Part shown: positions 46,601 to 57,300 of the stretch, one piece after another
How the letters are laid out: each line of letters begins with the position of its first letter
Position numbering within the stretch: position 1 is the stretch's first letter
NCBI GenBank assembly: GCA_000720995.1
Contig: JOEL01000001.1
Span: 310,001-374,000 of the forward strand
Direction: 5' to 3'
DNA: 64,000 nucleotides
Origin: Streptomyces celluloflavus
Lineage (GTDB): Bacteria; Actinomycetota; Actinomycetes; Streptomycetales; Streptomycetaceae
Position numbers and translations under genes: made by a program
Notes under the pieces: model-generated
The model's input: the letters and a program-made list of their open reading frames with translations, nothing else
The model's database searches: none
Told to the model about the DNA's origin: nothing

Positions 46601-49600
46601 GTTGATCTCCTCCACCAGCCGCTCGAACGGCACGTCCTGGTGGGCGTACGCGGCGAGGTCGCTCTCGCGGATCCGGGCCAGCAGCTCGCCGAACGTGGGG
46701 TCGCCCGAGGTATCGGTGCGCAGTACGAGGGTGTTGACGAAGAAGCCGACCAGATCGTCGAGGAGTTGCTCCGAGCGGCCGGCCACCACCGCCCCGATCG
46801 GTATGTCCTCGCCCGCGCCCCAGCGGGACAGCAGCGCCGCGACACCCGCCTGCACCACCATGAACAAGGTCACCTGATGGGTGCGTGCCACGTCGAGCAG
46901 GGCGGCGTGCAGCCGCGCGTCCAGGGGCATCATGACGCGCTCCGCCCGGACGCAGGGCACGGTGCCGCGCGGCCGGTCGAACGGCAGCTCCAGCTCCTCC
47001 GGCAGCCCGGCGAGGGCCTTGCGCCAGTGGGTCAGCTGGCGTGCGTACAGGCTGCGGGGGTCCGCTTCGTCACCGAGCAGCTCCCGCTGCCACAGGGTGT
47101 AGTCGGCGTACTGCACCGGCAGCGGGGCCCAGTCGGGGGCGTGGCCCGCGCGGCGGGCGGCGTAGGCCCGCGCGAGGTCGCGCATCAGGGGGCCCAGCGA
47201 CCAGCCGTCGCTCACGATGTGGTGCAGGACGAGCAGCAGTACATGATCGTCGGGGGCGGTCTCCAGGACGGTGACGCGCAGCGGCAGATCGGCGGCGAGG
47301 TCGAACGGCCGCCGCGACGCCGCGTTCACCAGAGCCTCGGCCTCCTCCCCGCGGCACCGCACGGCCTCGACCACCGAGGGCGCCTCGGCGGCCGCCAGCA
47401 CCAGCTGGCAGGGCGCGCCGTCGATCTCCCTGATGACGGTGCGCAGGGTCTCGTGCCGGGCGAGGAGGTCGGCGACCGCCGCCGTCAGCGCCTCCCGGTC
47501 GAGCGGGCCGCGCAGCCGCAGCGCGACCGGCACGTTGTAGTAGGCGCCCGCGCCCTGCATCCGGTCGATCAGCCACAGGCGCTGCTGGGCGAAGGACAGC
47601 GGCATGGCGTCCGGCCGGGTCCGGGCGGCCAGCACGGGCCGGGTGCTCTTCTCCGTGTCCAGCTGCCGGACGAGCCCGGCGACGGTGGGATCCTCGAAGA
47701 AGGCCCGGATGCGGATATCGGCGCCGGTCACCGAGCGCACCCGGGCCAGCAGCCGGGTCGCCAGCAGGGAGTGGCCGCCCAGCTCGAAGAAGTTGTCCTG
47801 GACGCCGACCGTGTCGCGTCCCAGGAGGTCGGCGAAGAGCCGGCCCACCACGGCCTCCTCGCGCAGCGCCTCCTGCCGCGCCCCGTCTCCCGGCGACTCG
47901 GCGGAGCGCGGGCGGCCGGGCGCGGGCAGCGCGGCGTGGTCGAGCTCGTGGTCCGTGGTGCGCGGCAGCCGGTCGAGGACCACCACCTGCGGGACCAGAT
48001 AGCCGGGCAGCGACCCGGCCGCGAACCGGCGCAGTTCCGCGGCCAGTTCGGGCCGCTCCCCGGCAGGGGTGCAGTACGCGACCAGGCGCCGGTCTCCCGG
48101 GCCGTCCTCGCGGACGACCACCACGGCCTGCCCGACCCCGTCGTACCGGCCCAGGACCGCCTCGATCTCCCCGGGCTCGACGCGGCAGCCGGCGATCTCG
48201 GCCCGCTCGTCCGCCCGGCCGAGGTGTTCCAGGACACCGTCCGCGCGCCGGCGCGCCAGGTCACCGGTGCGGTACATGCGCTCGCCCGGCATGAACGGGC
48301 AGGGCACGAAACGCTCCGCGGTCGGGCCCGGCCGGTTGAGGTGACCGCGGGCCAGGCCCGCGCCCGCCACGTACAGTTCGCCGACGACCCCGGGCGCGAC
48401 CGGTTCGAGGCGCGCGTCCAGGACGTACCCGCGGAGGTGGCCGAGGGGGCGGCCGATCGGCACCCGGCCGGTGGCCGATTCCTGGGCCGACAGGGCGTGG
48501 GCGGTGGCGGCCGTGGCGTGCCCGGCCGGGCCGTAGAGGTGGTGCAGTACGAGGTCCGGGTGGGCCGCGAGGGCGCGCCGCACGGCGGCCGCCGACGCCC
48601 GGCCGCCACCGGTGGCCAGCGTGCGCAGTCCGGTGAACGCCTCCGGGCACTCCTCGGCGACCTGGTCGAAGAGGCCCTTGGTGAGGAAGAGCGCGGTGAC
48701 CGCGTGGCGCTGCAGCACGGCGCGCAGCCCCGCGGGGCCGGGCGCACCGGCCGGTGCCACCACGACCGTGCCGCCCGAGAGCAGCGGCACCCACAGCTCG
48801 TAGATGGCCGCGTCGAGGGTCTGCGGCGAGTGCAGCAGCACACGGTCCGGGGCCGTGCCGCGCCACCGGCGGTCGGTCGCGAACGCGGCCACGTCACGGT
48901 GGCACACGGCCACCCCCGCGGGCCCGTCCGCCGGGTCGGCGGGATACCTCAGGTACGCGAGCTGATCCGGATGGACCGCAACGGCGGGATCGGTGGCCTC
49001 CCCGGACCGGCCGTCGCCCGGCCGGACCACCCGTACGCCGCCGGGTACGGCACCGGGCGCGCGGTCGGTGAACAGCACGGCGGCGCCGGCGTCCTCCATC
49101 ACCCGGGCCGCCCGGTCCGCGGGCAGACCGGGGTGCAGCGGCACACAGACACCGCCGGCCTTGAGGATCGCCAGGGTGGCGGCCACGGCGTCCGCCGACG
49201 GCTCCACGAGCAGCGCCACCGGGGTCTCCGGTCCGACGCCGAGGCCGGTCAGATGGTGCGCGAGCCGGTTCGCCCGCGCGTCGAGCTCCGCGTAGGTGAG
49301 GGTGTCCTCGCCCGCGACGGCGAGGGCGTCGGGGGTGCGTGCCGCCTGGTCCGCGAACGCCCGGGGCAGGGACACGGCGGCCGCGGCGCCGTTCCCCCCG
49401 GAGAGGAGCCGTGACCGCTCCGCCGCCCCGAGCACATCGATCCGCCCGACGGGCAGACCCGGGTCCGCGGCGGCCGCGGACAGCAGGCGGGCCAGCCGCA
49501 CCGTCAGCGCCTCGACCGTGTCGCGGTCGAACAGGTCGGCCGCGTACTCGACGCTGCCCGTGATGCCCGCGGGCGCGCCGTCGGCGTCGAACGCCTCCGC

Positions 49601-50758
49601 CAGGCCGATGTTGAGGTCGAACTTGGCGACCCGCATCCCGATCGGCTCCGGGCAGGTGTCGAGGCCGGGCAGGTCGAGACCGGTCTCCGCGGTGTCCTGG
49701 AGGACCAGCATCACCTGGAACAGCGGGTGCCGGGCCAGCGACCGCACCGGGTTCACCTCTTCGACCAGCCGCTCGAAGGGGATCTCCGCGTGGGCGTGCG
49801 CCTCCAGCTGGGTCTCGCGGACCCGGGCCAGCAGCTCGGTGAACGTGGGGTCGCCCGAGGTGTCGGTGCGCAGCACCAGGGTGTTGACGAAGAATCCGAC
49901 GACGTCGTGCAGCGCGTCGTCGGAGCGCCCGGCGACCACCGTGCCGAGCGGGACGTCGGTGCCCGCGCCCAGCCGGGTCAGCAGGGCGGCGAGGCCCGCC
50001 TGCAGCACCATGAACAGGGTGGCCCGGTGCGCCCGCGCCACATCGAGGAGTGCGGCGTGCAGGTCCGCGTCGAAGCGGAGCCCGACCGCGTCGGCGCAGG
50101 CTCCCTGTACCGGCGGCCGGGGGCGGTCCGCCGGCAGCGTCACCTCCTGGGGCGTCCCGCTCAGGTGGTCGCGCCAGTACGCCAGCTCCCGGGAGAGCAC
50201 GCTGTGCGGATCGGTGTCGCTGCCCAGCAACTCCCGCTGCCACAGGGCGTAGTCCGCGTACTGCACCGGCAGTGGGGACCAGTCGGGGGAGCGGCCGGCG
50301 TGCCGCGCCGTGCAGGCGGCGGCCAGGTCGCGCAGGAACAGCCCCTGCGACCAGCCGTCCCCCGCGATGTGGTGCACCACCACCAGCAGGACGTGCTCCT
50401 GGGGGGCGAGCGCGAAGACCGTCATGCGCAGGGGCAGTTCCCCGCCCAGGTCGAAGTGGTGCGCCGCGGCCGCGTCGCGCAGCGCCGGAAACTCGTCCGG
50501 ACCGCAGCGGACCGTCTCGAAGTGCAGCCGGGTCTCCGCGGCCGGTACGACCTGCTGTACGGGGACGCCGTCGACCGCGGGGAACACGGTGCGCAGCGCC
50601 TCGTGCCGGATGACGACGTCGCGCGCGGCGTCCCGCAGCGCGGCCTCGTCCAGGGGTCCGCGCATCCGGATCGCGAACGGCAGGTTGTACCGCGGGCTCG
50701 GACCGTCGAGCTGGTCGGCCAGCCAGAGGCGCTGCTGCGCAAACGAAACCGGAATCAC
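40604..50758 (-). CDS. Tri-modular NRPS with a dead first A domain: C-A(inactive)-T-C-A-T-C-A-T-TE
   Basis: 3384 residues from GTG at 50758 (AAGGAAAGGA upstream). C domains near 1-440, 1055-1490 and 2105-2540 have HHIAGDG, HHIVSDG and HHVASDG. A1 (~465-960) has lost its working motifs: the P-loop reads [12 protein letters not shown]5 YGPAGHA, and the A10 lysine is gone ([11 protein letters not shown]). A2 (~1510-2000) and A3 (~2560-3050) are intact, with pocket codes DAYWTGGTFK (Val-like) and DMPQLGLVWK (Gly-like). Carriers with LGGHSLLAT are near 994, 2043 and 3080. The terminal thioesterase has GWSFGATVA near 3212 and a His in CAHGELTRP. It terminates the line, releasing the peptide by hydrolysis or cyclisation. 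Confidence 0.96.
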   Translation of the reverse strand: MIPVSFAQQRLWLADQLDGPSPRYNLPFAIRMRGPLDEAALRDAARDVVIRHEALRTVFPAVDGVPVQQVVPAAETRLHFETVRCGPDEFPALRDAAAAHHFDLGGELPLRMTVFALAPQEHVLLVVVHHIAGDGWSQGLFLRDLAAACTARHAGRSPDWSPLPVQYADYALWQRELLGSDTDPHSVLSRELAYWRDHLSGTPQEVTLPADRPRPPVQGACADAVGLRFDADLHAALLDVARAHRATLFMVLQAGLAALLTRLGAGTDVPLGTVVAGRSDDALHDVVGFFVNTLVLRTDTSGDPTFTELLARVRETQLEAHAHAEIPFERLVEEVNPVRSLARHPLFQVMLVLQDTAETGLDLPGLDTCPEPIGMRVAKFDLNIGLAEAFDADGAPAGITGSVEYAADLFDRDTVEALTVRLARLLSAAAADPGLPVGRIDVLGAAERSRLLSGGNGAAAAVSLPRAFADQAARTPDALAVAGEDTLTYAELDARANRLAHHLTGLGVGPETPVALLVEPSADAVAATLAILKAGGVCVPLHPGLPADRAARVMEDAGAAVLFTDRAPGAVPGGVRVVRPGDGRSGEATDPAVAVHPDQLAYLRYPADPADGPAGVAVCHRDVAAFATDRRWRGTAPDRVLLHSPQTLDAAIYELWVPLLSGGTVVVAPAGAPGPAGLRAVLQRHAVTALFLTKGLFDQVAEECPEAFTGLRTLATGGGRASAAAVRRALAAHPDLVLHHLYGPAGHATAATAHALSAQESATGRVPIGRPLGHLRGYVLDARLEPVAPGVVGELYVAGAGLARGHLNRPGPTAERFVPCPFMPGERMYRTGDLARRRADGVLEHLGRADERAEIAGCRVEPGEIEAVLGRYDGVGQAVVVVREDGPGDRRLVAYCTPAGERPELAAELRRFAAGSLPGYLVPQVVVLDRLPRTTDHELDHAALPAPGRPRSAESPGDGARQEALREEAVVGRLFADLLGRDTVGVQDNFFELGGHSLLATRLLARVRSVTGADIRIRAFFEDPTVAGLVRQLDTEKSTRPVLAARTRPDAMPLSFAQQRLWLIDRMQGAGAYYNVPVALRLRGPLDREALTAAVADLLARHETLRTVIREIDGAPCQLVLAAAEAPSVVEAVRCRGEEAEALVNAASRRPFDLAADLPLRVTVLETAPDDHVLLLVLHHIVSDGWSLGPLMRDLARAYAARRAGHAPDWAPLPVQYADYTLWQRELLGDEADPRSLYARQLTHWRKALAGLPEELELPFDRPRGTVPCVRAERVMMPLDARLHAALLDVARTHQVTLFMVVQAGVAALLSRWGAGEDIPIGAVVAGRSEQLLDDLVGFFVNTLVLRTDTSGDPTFGELLARIRESDLAAYAHQDVPFERLVEEINPVRSLARHPLVQVMLVLQNNEQAELDLAGLETSSEPSDTGGAKFDLTFVMEESYGPDGPAGIDCSIDFAVDLFDRDTVESMAAVLARLLSAAASTPGTAIGELDALGDEERARLLVDWNDTAVAAPAISLPQAFAEQAARTPDAVAVAADGAALTYAELDARAGRLAHRLLAAGATAETRVALLLERSVDAVVATLAVARAGAAYVPLHTGLPPERMSWVIEDSDARLLITDRTEVDFPHRARVIRPADEPSGAAAPAVRIHPGQLAYVMYTSGSTGLPKGVAVRHRDVVALAGDRRWRGGDHRRVLLHSPMAFDAATYELWVPLLSGGTVVVAPPGALDPAGLRAVVERHAVTALWLTKGLFDVVAEESPHTFAGLRAVTTGGDAGSPVMLRRVLAACPDLRLANGYGPTETTTFATHHLLSAADVAGARVPIGRPLDNMRAYVLDGRLRPVPVGAPGELYVAGAGLARGYWRRSVLTAERFVASPFGTGERMYRTGDRCRLRGDGTVEYLGRTDHQVKLRGFRIEPGEIEAVLARCAGVGQVLVVAREDIAGDRRLVAYCTPAGDHPELAAELGWFATASLPAYMVPSAVVVLDALPLNPNGKVDRKALPAPVHTADQRGRAPRTPQERLLCELFGELLGVDAVTIDDDFFALGGHSLLATRVVSRVRAALGVELGITDLFRTPTPAGLSARLAGASSRPALTARPRPEILPLSYAQQRLWFIGQVEGPSATYNIPLGVRLRGALDVAALERALGDVVLRHEALRTVFPVHEGVPRQHVTAGPTGRLVTVCDRPVSEVVGHVFDLATELPVHGYVLPGDAPAEHVLVLVLHHVASDGWSLRPLLRDLAQAYGARCLGRAPEWDALPVQYADYTLWQRELLGSEGDADSPLARQLAFWQETLAGLPDELSLPVDRPRPAVASHRGEVARFAFDSGLHLRLTELAQEHGVTLFMVLQAALAALLNRFGAGEDIPIGSPAAGRTDEALDELVGFFANTLVLRVDLSGRPSFHELLGRVRAMNLAALAHQDVPFERLVEELNPARSLARHPLFQVMFAYNNTAEATLEFPGLDAEFAPVSQDGVAKFDLLFGIGEQRDAEGRPAGIEGGLEYATDLFDGETAARMTDALGRLLAAVVRAPDAPLATLGLLSDADRRRLLRDRNDTDHAVPFVSLPDLVRQRAARTPGAPVVIDGDTVLTYGELDARAARLAGRLAAAGAAPERLVAIALPRSADFYVAVLAVLGTGAAYVPLDPRHPAQRIAAILDEAAPVLMLTDGRADRPAADCPVVRIDAAGDHGERPSAPVPVTRGHAAYVIYTSGSTGAPKGVVVTHGGLRNLLVSLAGQVPLDEGDRLLAATTPAFDMAVPEIYLPLVTGAAAVVADDDTVRDPAALAALIERAAVTVVQATPSLWHALLSERPEAVRGLRMLVGAEALPPALAAELHRWGSEVTNLYGPTETTVWSTAARLGAAGPPAIGRPLLNTRAYVLDRDLNPVPEGVTGELYLSGEGLARGYLGRAGLTAERFVACPFTAGARMYRTGDLARWRRDGELECLGRTDHQVKVRGFRIEPGEIETALTGRAEVAQAVVMAREDTPGDIRLVAYVVGEDPSDAPDGTELRRFCTAALPAYMVPSAVVVLDALPLNPNGKLDRTALPAPDYAAPSPGRGPRTPLEEVLCGLFADVLGVPDVGIDDSFFDLGGHSLLATTLLSRVRSVLGAELSIRTVFESPTVAELSGRLGAKTSHDALDVLLPLRSRGTRPPLFCVHPAAGISWVYSGLLRAVDAAHPVYGLQASGLTGQAPESVGEMAEDYLRRIKEVQPAGPYHLLGWSFGATVAQEMAVRLQAEGEEVALLALLDGYPAVPGAADPVLPDDAAEMFAALLASLGLDPAAPDGLAVLEPLLGEAAGALADVFATHHKLLNEHTPRHYRGDAVFFGATLDKPGDWPYADAWRGHITGRIEEHRIACAHGELTRPEPIARIGAVVADKLRAAHRTEHRGEQ

Positions 50759-50956
50759 GGATTTTCCTTTCCTTCAGGTCACATCGGCGGTACGCACACG
50801 GAAGCTTCGGCAAGCGGCCCGACCGGTTCGGCGAGGCGTTCCCCGGGTAATTCCGGGCCGCTTCCGATCGCTTCCGGTCGTATCCGGCCGAGGGAATTCA
50901 CGCCTTTCGGCCGGCTCTGCGGGCGGGGAATTCGGTGCCCTGACGGGTGGCCGGTC

Positions 50957-51169
50957 TCACCGTCCGCCGAGGGCGGCGATCAGACTGGCCGGGCGGATAT
51001 CGGTCCAGTTCTCCTCGATGTGGTCGAGGCAGCCCTGCCGGGTGTCCTCCTCGTGCGCCACCGACCAGCCGGCCGGCACATCGAGCCAGGACGGCCAGAG
51101 GGAGTGCTGGTTCTCCTCGTTGACCAGGACCAGGTACCGCGCGTTCTCGTCCTCGAACGGGTTCGTCAC
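50957..51169 (-). CDS. MbtH-like protein
   Basis: 70 residues. Small protein that binds A domains and is needed for their folding or activity. The family tryptophans and core are present: NPFEDENARYLVLVNEENQ, SLWPSWLDVPAGW, and the closing NWTDIRPASL. It lies between the P450 and the giant NRPS, with 168- and 198-base gaps that hold no other gene. Confidence 0.96.
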   Translation of the reverse strand: MTNPFEDENARYLVLVNEENQHSLWPSWLDVPAGWSVAHEEDTRQGCLDHIEENWTDIRPASLIAALGGR

Positions 51170-51337
51170 AATGATCGACCTCCTTGGTTGTCTGCGAATC
51201 TATCGACGGGCGTCCGGCCCGCGCGGAAGTAGGTCCGGCAGGAAAGCGGCAGTTGTACGAGCCCGTTTCGCCCGCCGGTGAGCGGCGGATTTCCGCCCGG
51301 GTGCGCCGCCGGAAAGCGAACGGCGGCTTGACTGCGG

Positions 51338-52519
51338 TCAGCCGGTGACCAGGCGCACGGGGAAATGGTCGAGGCCGAAATTGATGATGGAGCCGTTGTG
51401 GCGCAGCGGCCCCGTCGGCCGGATCTCCGTCACACGGCGCAGCATCGCGGAGAACAGCCCCTCCAGCTCCGCCTTGGCCAGCGGCGCCCCGATGCAGTAG
51501 TGCGCCCCCAGGCCCAGCGCCAGGTGTTTGTTGGGCGAGCGGTCCAGGATGATGTCGTGCGGGCGGTCGAAGGCCGCCGCGTCGTGGTTGGCGGCCCAGG
51601 TCCAGACGACGACCCGTTCGCCGCGCCGGATCAGCTGTCCGCCCAGCTCGGTGTCCCGGCTCGCGGTGCGCAGCGTGTGCAGGCCGACCGAGGTCCAGCG
51701 CAGCAGCTCGTCGAGCGCGGCCCCGATCTCCGCCTCCCCGTCGCGCAACTGCCGCCACAGCTCGGGGTGCTGGACCAGCGCCAGCAGACCCATGGCCGCC
51801 GTGTGCCGGACGGTCTGCACACCGCCGACGACGATGTTGTCCAGGTTGAGGACGACGTCCTCCACCGGCATCGGCCGCCCCTGGACCCGGTAGGTGGCCA
51901 CCTTGCTGATCAGATCGTCGCCGGGGTCGGCCCGGCGCAGCAGGACCTGCTGGAACAGGTACGGCAGCAGCCGCTGGTGGCCCGCCCGGCGCTCCTCGGG
52001 GGTGCGGCACAGGAAGGCGTCGTCGCAGACCCGGACCACCATGTCCCGGTCCTCGTCCGGGATTTCGAGCAGATCGCACATGACGGCGAGCGGCAGCGCG
52101 GCGACGGTGTCCACCAGGTCCACCTCGCCGCGGGCGACCGCCTCGGCGACGAGGGAGTCCGCCAGCTCGGCGATACTGCGGGAGGCGTTGCGGACGCCAC
52201 CGGACGAGAAGAACGGCGTGGCCGGCGCCCGGAGGTCACGGTGGCGGGGCGGATCGGTCAGGGCCATCATCCGGCCCGAGCCGACCGGTGTCCGGCCCTC
52301 GCCGCTGCCCAGCAGCGACCCGCCCTCCGAGCTGTAGACGGCGGTGTTCCGCAGGACCTCGGCGGCCAGTTCGTACGAGAGCACCGACCAGACGGGGCCG
52401 TCGTCGGCCGTCTCGGTGCGCTGCACCGGGGACTTCGCCCGCAGTGCGTCGATGACGGCGGGCAGGTCGGGGCGTGACCACAGGCCCGGATCCGTGAGAT
52501 CGGTCATCGTGCTGAGCAC
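51338..52519 (-). CDS. Cytochrome P450, probable beta-hydroxylase of a carrier-bound amino acid
   Basis: 393 residues from GTG at 52519, with GGGAG 5 bases upstream. Heme loop is LGLGAHYCIGAPLA with the Cys ligand near residue 342; ExxR is in DELLRWTSV. The I-helix oxygen-activation motif reads VVGGVQTVRHT, with Gln where P450s have Asp or Glu before Thr. The gene follows a stand-alone A-T didomain gene by 25 bases. That pairing is the known arrangement of NikP1/NikQ-type systems in which a P450 hydroxylates a carrier-bound amino acid. By position the substrate would be the Gln-like residue of that didomain. Confidence 0.93.
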   Translation of the reverse strand: MLSTMTDLTDPGLWSRPDLPAVIDALRAKSPVQRTETADDGPVWSVLSYELAAEVLRNTAVYSSEGGSLLGSGEGRTPVGSGRMMALTDPPRHRDLRAPATPFFSSGGVRNASRSIAELADSLVAEAVARGEVDLVDTVAALPLAVMCDLLEIPDEDRDMVVRVCDDAFLCRTPEERRAGHQRLLPYLFQQVLLRRADPGDDLISKVATYRVQGRPMPVEDVVLNLDNIVVGGVQTVRHTAAMGLLALVQHPELWRQLRDGEAEIGAALDELLRWTSVGLHTLRTASRDTELGGQLIRRGERVVVWTWAANHDAAAFDRPHDIILDRSPNKHLALGLGAHYCIGAPLAKAELEGLFSAMLRRVTEIRPTGPLRHNGSIINFGLDHFPVRLVTG

Positions 52520-52544
52520 GGCAGCTCCCTTGCGTGGGTGGGGC

Positions 52545-54329
52545 TCATCGGGCGGTTCTGTCGCGGGCGACCAGGGCCGGTCGGCCGACCGGCCCCGCCT
52601 GGGTCCGTTCGCGCACCGCGCGGGTGAAACCGGCGAGGTCGTCGGCGTCGAGCAGGTGGCGCAACTGGAGGTCGATGTCGAGGGTGCGGCGCAGCTTGTG
52701 GACGACGCGCAACGCGGCGAGCGAATGGCCGCCGAGCGACAGGAAGTTGTCGGTCTGCGCGACGGAGGCGACCCCGAGCACCGTGCGCCACTCCTGGGCG
52801 ACCCGCTCCTGGAGCGCGTCGCCCTGCGGCGCCCCGGACCCGGCGGCCGCGGGGGCCGCGACGGCCGGTGCGGGCAGGGCCGCGTAGTCGGTCTTGCCGT
52901 TGGGGGTGAGCGGCAGGCCGTCGAGGACGGTCAGGGTGTGCGGGACCAGGTGCGCCGGCAGTTGCGCGCGCAGCGCGGCCAGCACGGCGGGGCCGCCCGC
53001 CGCGGCCGGGCCGGTGACGTACGCGGCGATGCGCAGGTCCCCGGGGGCCGCCTCGCGCACGGTGACGGCGGCCGCGGTCACCTCGGGGCGGCGGGCGAGG
53101 ACGGACTCGATCTCGCCGAGTTCGATCCGGTGGCCGAGCACCTTGACCTGCCGGTCGACGCGGCCGGCGAACTCCAGCAGCCCGTCGGCGCCCCGGCGGG
53201 CCCGGTCCCCGGTGCGGTACATGCGGCCGCCGGCCGGCCCGTCCGGGTCGGCGACGAAGCATGCCGCGGTCAGCCCCGGACGGTGCAGATAGCCGTGGGC
53301 GAGGCGGGGCCCGGCGAGGTACAGCTCACCGGTGACCCCGTCGGGCACCGGCCGGAGCCCGTCGTCCAGGAGGCGCAGCCGCACACCGGGCAGCGGGTCG
53401 CCGAGGTGGGGGCGGGGCCCGGTGATCGCGGCGACCGTGGCGTCCACGGTGCACTCGGTGGGGCCGTAGAGGTTGACGGCGTCGGCGCCGCCGTCGGCGA
53501 GCTCCCGCCAGGTCCGCTCGGGGACCGGTTCGCCCCCCATGAACAGCCGCACCTGGCGCCCGGTGAGCGTTTCGCGCAGCAGTTCCCAGTGCGACGGCGT
53601 CAGGTCCAGGTCGGTGACGCCGGTCGCGTCGAGGACGGCCGCCAGCGCGGCGGGGTCGGCGCGCTGCTCGTCGCCGATGAGTACCACCGTGTCGCCGCGG
53701 CAGACGCGGGCCCACTGCTGGACCGAGGCGTCGAAGGACATGCTCGCGTTCCAGCCGACGACCGAGGGCCCGGCGCGGTAGACGCCGCGCTCCTCCAGCC
53801 CGGCGACGAGGTCCGCGACACCGCCGCGGGTGAGTTCGACGCCCTTGGGCACACCGGTGGACCCGGAGGTGTAGATGACATACGCGGGATCCCGCGGGTC
53901 CGGCTCCGCCGCCGGGCGGGGCGCGGCGGCGGCGTCCGGGCCGAGCACCGGGACCCCCGGCCGCGGTGGCGCGGCGCCGTCCGCGCCGATCAGCAGGGCG
54001 ATCCGGGCGTCCTCGGCCATGAGGGCGAGCCGGGCCGGGGGATAGGCGGGGTCGAGCGGGACATAGGCGGCGCCCGCCCGCCACACCGCGAGCAGCGCGA
54101 CCACCAGGTCCGCGGTGCGGGGCAGTTGGACCCCGACCCGGTCCCCGCGGCCGATGCCGTGCGCGTGCAGTGCGGCCGCGAGGCCCGCCGTGCGGCGGTC
54201 GAGTTCGGCGAAGGTCAGCTCGGTGCCGCCGGCCCGGACGGCCGGGCGGCCCGGGGCGGTCCGGACCGCTCGGGCGAAGCGGGCCAGCAGGTCGACGGGG
54301 CGCCGGTCGGCGCCGGTCGGGGCGGTCAT
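52545..54329 (-). CDS. Stand-alone NRPS A-T didomain (Gln-like specificity)
   Basis: 594 residues. The A domain (~20-500) has all motifs ([43 protein letters not shown]). By-eye pocket residues are DAQDFGLVDK, very close to published glutamine codes. The carrier has FLSLGGHSLAALRV near 535. It overlaps the previous NRPS stop by 4 bases and precedes the P450. It either completes the module begun by the C domain at the end of the preceding NRPS, or serves the P450 as a hydroxylation platform, or both. Confidence 0.94.
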   Translation of the reverse strand: MTAPTGADRRPVDLLARFARAVRTAPGRPAVRAGGTELTFAELDRRTAGLAAALHAHGIGRGDRVGVQLPRTADLVVALLAVWRAGAAYVPLDPAYPPARLALMAEDARIALLIGADGAAPPRPGVPVLGPDAAAAPRPAAEPDPRDPAYVIYTSGSTGVPKGVELTRGGVADLVAGLEERGVYRAGPSVVGWNASMSFDASVQQWARVCRGDTVVLIGDEQRADPAALAAVLDATGVTDLDLTPSHWELLRETLTGRQVRLFMGGEPVPERTWRELADGGADAVNLYGPTECTVDATVAAITGPRPHLGDPLPGVRLRLLDDGLRPVPDGVTGELYLAGPRLAHGYLHRPGLTAACFVADPDGPAGGRMYRTGDRARRGADGLLEFAGRVDRQVKVLGHRIELGEIESVLARRPEVTAAAVTVREAAPGDLRIAAYVTGPAAAGGPAVLAALRAQLPAHLVPHTLTVLDGLPLTPNGKTDYAALPAPAVAAPAAAGSGAPQGDALQERVAQEWRTVLGVASVAQTDNFLSLGGHSLAALRVVHKLRRTLDIDLQLRHLLDADDLAGFTRAVRERTQAGPVGRPALVARDRTAR

Positions 54330-57300
54330 CTCGGGTTCCTCTCCTTGTCCGTGGTGTGTCCGCAGGACGCGGCCATCCGCTGGAGGGCCGCGGTGTAGGC
54401 GTCGTGGTACGCGTCGACGAGTGCGTCGGGGACCACCGACCGCTGGTGGTCCACGGCCAGCAGGACGCGTTCGGTGACCGGGTCCTGGACGAGCGAGGCG
54501 CAGAAGGTGAAGTTGTTCGGCTCGTGGCGCATGACGGGTTCGCAGCCGATCAGCCCGTCGTCCACGATCCGCGCGGCGTCGAGCTGGCCGAGCGCGTGGA
54601 AGCGCAGATAGGCGAACTGGCCGTCGAGGCGGGTGCTGGTCATCATGCGGGCGAGCCGTGCGAAGGGCACCCGCCGGTGCGGCATCATGTCCAGCTCCTC
54701 GTGGTGCACGGCGCGCACCAGCGCGAGCGGGTCGTCCCCGGCCACCTCGCAGGTCAGCGGCACGGTGTTGAGGAACAGGCCGTAGGTGTCCGTGCCGCCG
54801 AGCCGCTCCAGGCGGCCGTTCACGGTCAGTCCGGTGGTGACCCGGTCCCGTGCGGTGATCTGCCCCAGCGCCCTCATGTGCGCGGCGAGCGCCACCGCCT
54901 TGACCGGCACCCCGGCCGCGTCGGCGGCCCGGCGCAGCTGTCCGGGCGCCTGCGGCAGCACCCGCTGGACGGTGCGCGGCAGTTCGGGGTGGTCGGGGAC
55001 TGCGTCCCACAACTCACCGCTGACACCGCGGAGTTTGCCCCGCCAGTACCCGAGCGCCGCAGGATCGGCGGCGGCCCGTCCCTCCGCGGCGACGAAGTCG
55101 CGGAAGGACGACGCCGGGGGCGGGGCGGCGGCGCTGTCCGGGGCGGCGGCGAGTGCGCCGTGCCGCCGCAGCAGTTCGCTCAGGAGCGAGGTGAAGCTCC
55201 AGCCGTCGAGGATGGCGTGGTGCTCGGAGATGGTGAGGTGGAAGGCGTCGTCCGCCGTCCGCTGCACGGTGATCCGGAAGAGCGGCGGGCACAGCAGGTC
55301 GAACGGGGTCCGGCGGTGGTGCTCGAAGACGTCCAGGATCGCCTTCTGCTGCTCGTCGGCCGCCAGGTCGCGCAGATCGTCGCACTCGACCGGCGGCGCC
55401 AGCTCCGCGTGGACCAGCTGGAGCGGCTCACCGAAGCCGGCGATGTCCAGACCGGTCCGCAGGACGGGGTGGCGTGCCATCGCCTCTGCGACGCTCTGCC
55501 GGAAGGCCGGCTCGTCCCAGGCTCCGGCGATCCGGTAGCTGTTGACGTTGTGGTAGCTGTCGGTGGCGCCGGCGAGCTCCATGTGGAAGACCATGCTGAG
55601 CTGCATGGCGACCATCGGGTAGGCGTCCACCAGACCGGCCGGCAGCTCCCGCCGGTCCTCGTCCCGCACCAGGGCGAAGGGCGCGGCGTCGGCGTCGTCG
55701 TCGGTCACCGGTTGGGCCAGCGGTGCGAGGCCGGCGATGGTGGGCGCGTCGAAGATGTCGCGGAGCGAGACCTGCCAGCCCCGCTCGTGCAGGCCGCCGG
55801 CCATGTGGACGGCCCGGATCGAATCGCCGCCGAGATGGAAGAAGTTGTCGTGCACACCGACGTCGGGCACCTCCAGCACCCGCGACCAGACCGTGGCGAA
55901 GTCCCGCTCGGCCGCGGTGCGCGGCGCGACATGACCGGCCTCGGCCGGCCGGAATCCGGGGGCCGGCAGCGCCGCGCGGTCGACCTTGCCGTTGACGGTC
56001 AGCGGGAACGCGTCCAGGACGGTGCAACTGGCCGGGATCATGTAGTCGGGCAGCGTCCCGGCGAGGAACTCCCGTACCCCGTCCGGTTCCCGGCCGGTGA
56101 CATAGGCCGCCAGCCGCTGGTCGCGCACGGTGACGACGCAGGCATCCACGTCCGGGTGCCGGCCCAGCGCGTTCTCGATCTCGCCCAGTTCGATCCGGAA
56201 CCCGCGCAGCTTCACCTGGAAGTCCGCGCGCCCCAGGTATTCGAGACCCCCGTCCGGCAGCCGCCGGGCCACATCGCCGGTGCGGTACATCCGCGCCCCC
56301 GCGCGGGCGGCGTACGGATCGGCGAGGAAGCGCCCCGCGGTCAGCGAGGACCGTCCCCAGTAGCCGAGCGCCAGGCTGTCGCCGCCGATGTACAGCTCGC
56401 CGGGGACACCGGCCGGGCAGGGGCGCAGCCAGTCGTCGAGGACCATCGCCGTCAGATGCGGCATCGCCGTACCGATCAGGCTCCGCCGGAAGCCCGCACC
56501 GGATTCCTCGATATCGCAGGTGGTGACGTGGACGGTGGTCTCGGTGATGCCGTACAGGTTGCACATCCGCGCCGGGGGCCGCGGGTCGAGCCCGTACCAG
56601 CGCTCCACCACGGCCGGGTCGAGCGCCTCCCCGCCCAGCATGATCCGTTTCAGTGCGGGGAGCGCGCGCGGACGGCGCCTGAGGACGGCCTCCAGCTGCC
56701 GCAGCGCCGAGGGGGTCAGGCAGAGGAAGGAGACGCGCTCCGCGTCGAGCAGTTCGGCGAACTCCTCGGGCGAACGGCTCGTCAGATACGGCACCACCAC
56801 CAGCCGCGCGCCGTGGTGCAGGGCTCCCCAGAGCTCCCAGACCGTCCAGTCGAAGGCGAAGCTGTGGAAGAGCGTCCACACCTCGCCGGGACCGAAGCCG
56901 AAGTGACCGGCACCGGAGGCCAGCAGCCTGCTGACGTGCTCGTGGGTGACCGCCACGCCCTTGGGCCGCCCGGTGGAACCCGAGGTGAAGATGAGGTACG
57001 CGGTGTCCTGGGCCCGCACCGTTCGCGCGGGCCGCTCCGCGGGCATCCGGGCCGTATCCCCGGCCCGCGCGGCCAGGTGGAACAGTTCCCAGGGCCCCTC
57101 GGGCACCCGGTCGGGCCGGTCGGTGACCACCACGGCGACGCCCGTGTCCCCCCAGGCCGCCGCCGCCCGCCCGGCGGGCGCGGTCGGGTCCACCGGGACA
57201 TAGGCCGCACCGGCCTTGAGCACCGCGAGCACCGAGACCGGGATGTCATGGGTGCGTTCGAGCAGCAGCCCGACCCGGTCGCCGGTGCGGACACCGGCCG

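Noticed and set aside
48890-48965. A frameshift or sequencing error as the cause of the broken P-loop in A1
   Set aside because: The frame stays aligned with A2 residue for residue on both sides and across the motif. Two other catalytic motifs are lost elsewhere in A1 as well, so a local error is unlikely.
54326-55720. Epimerase domain at the end of the C-A-T-C protein, as suggested by the LGGDS carrier
   Set aside because: The domain has condensation features (HHAILDGWSF), and I did not see typical epimerase segments at its C-terminus. I kept it as a C domain of possibly dual type.
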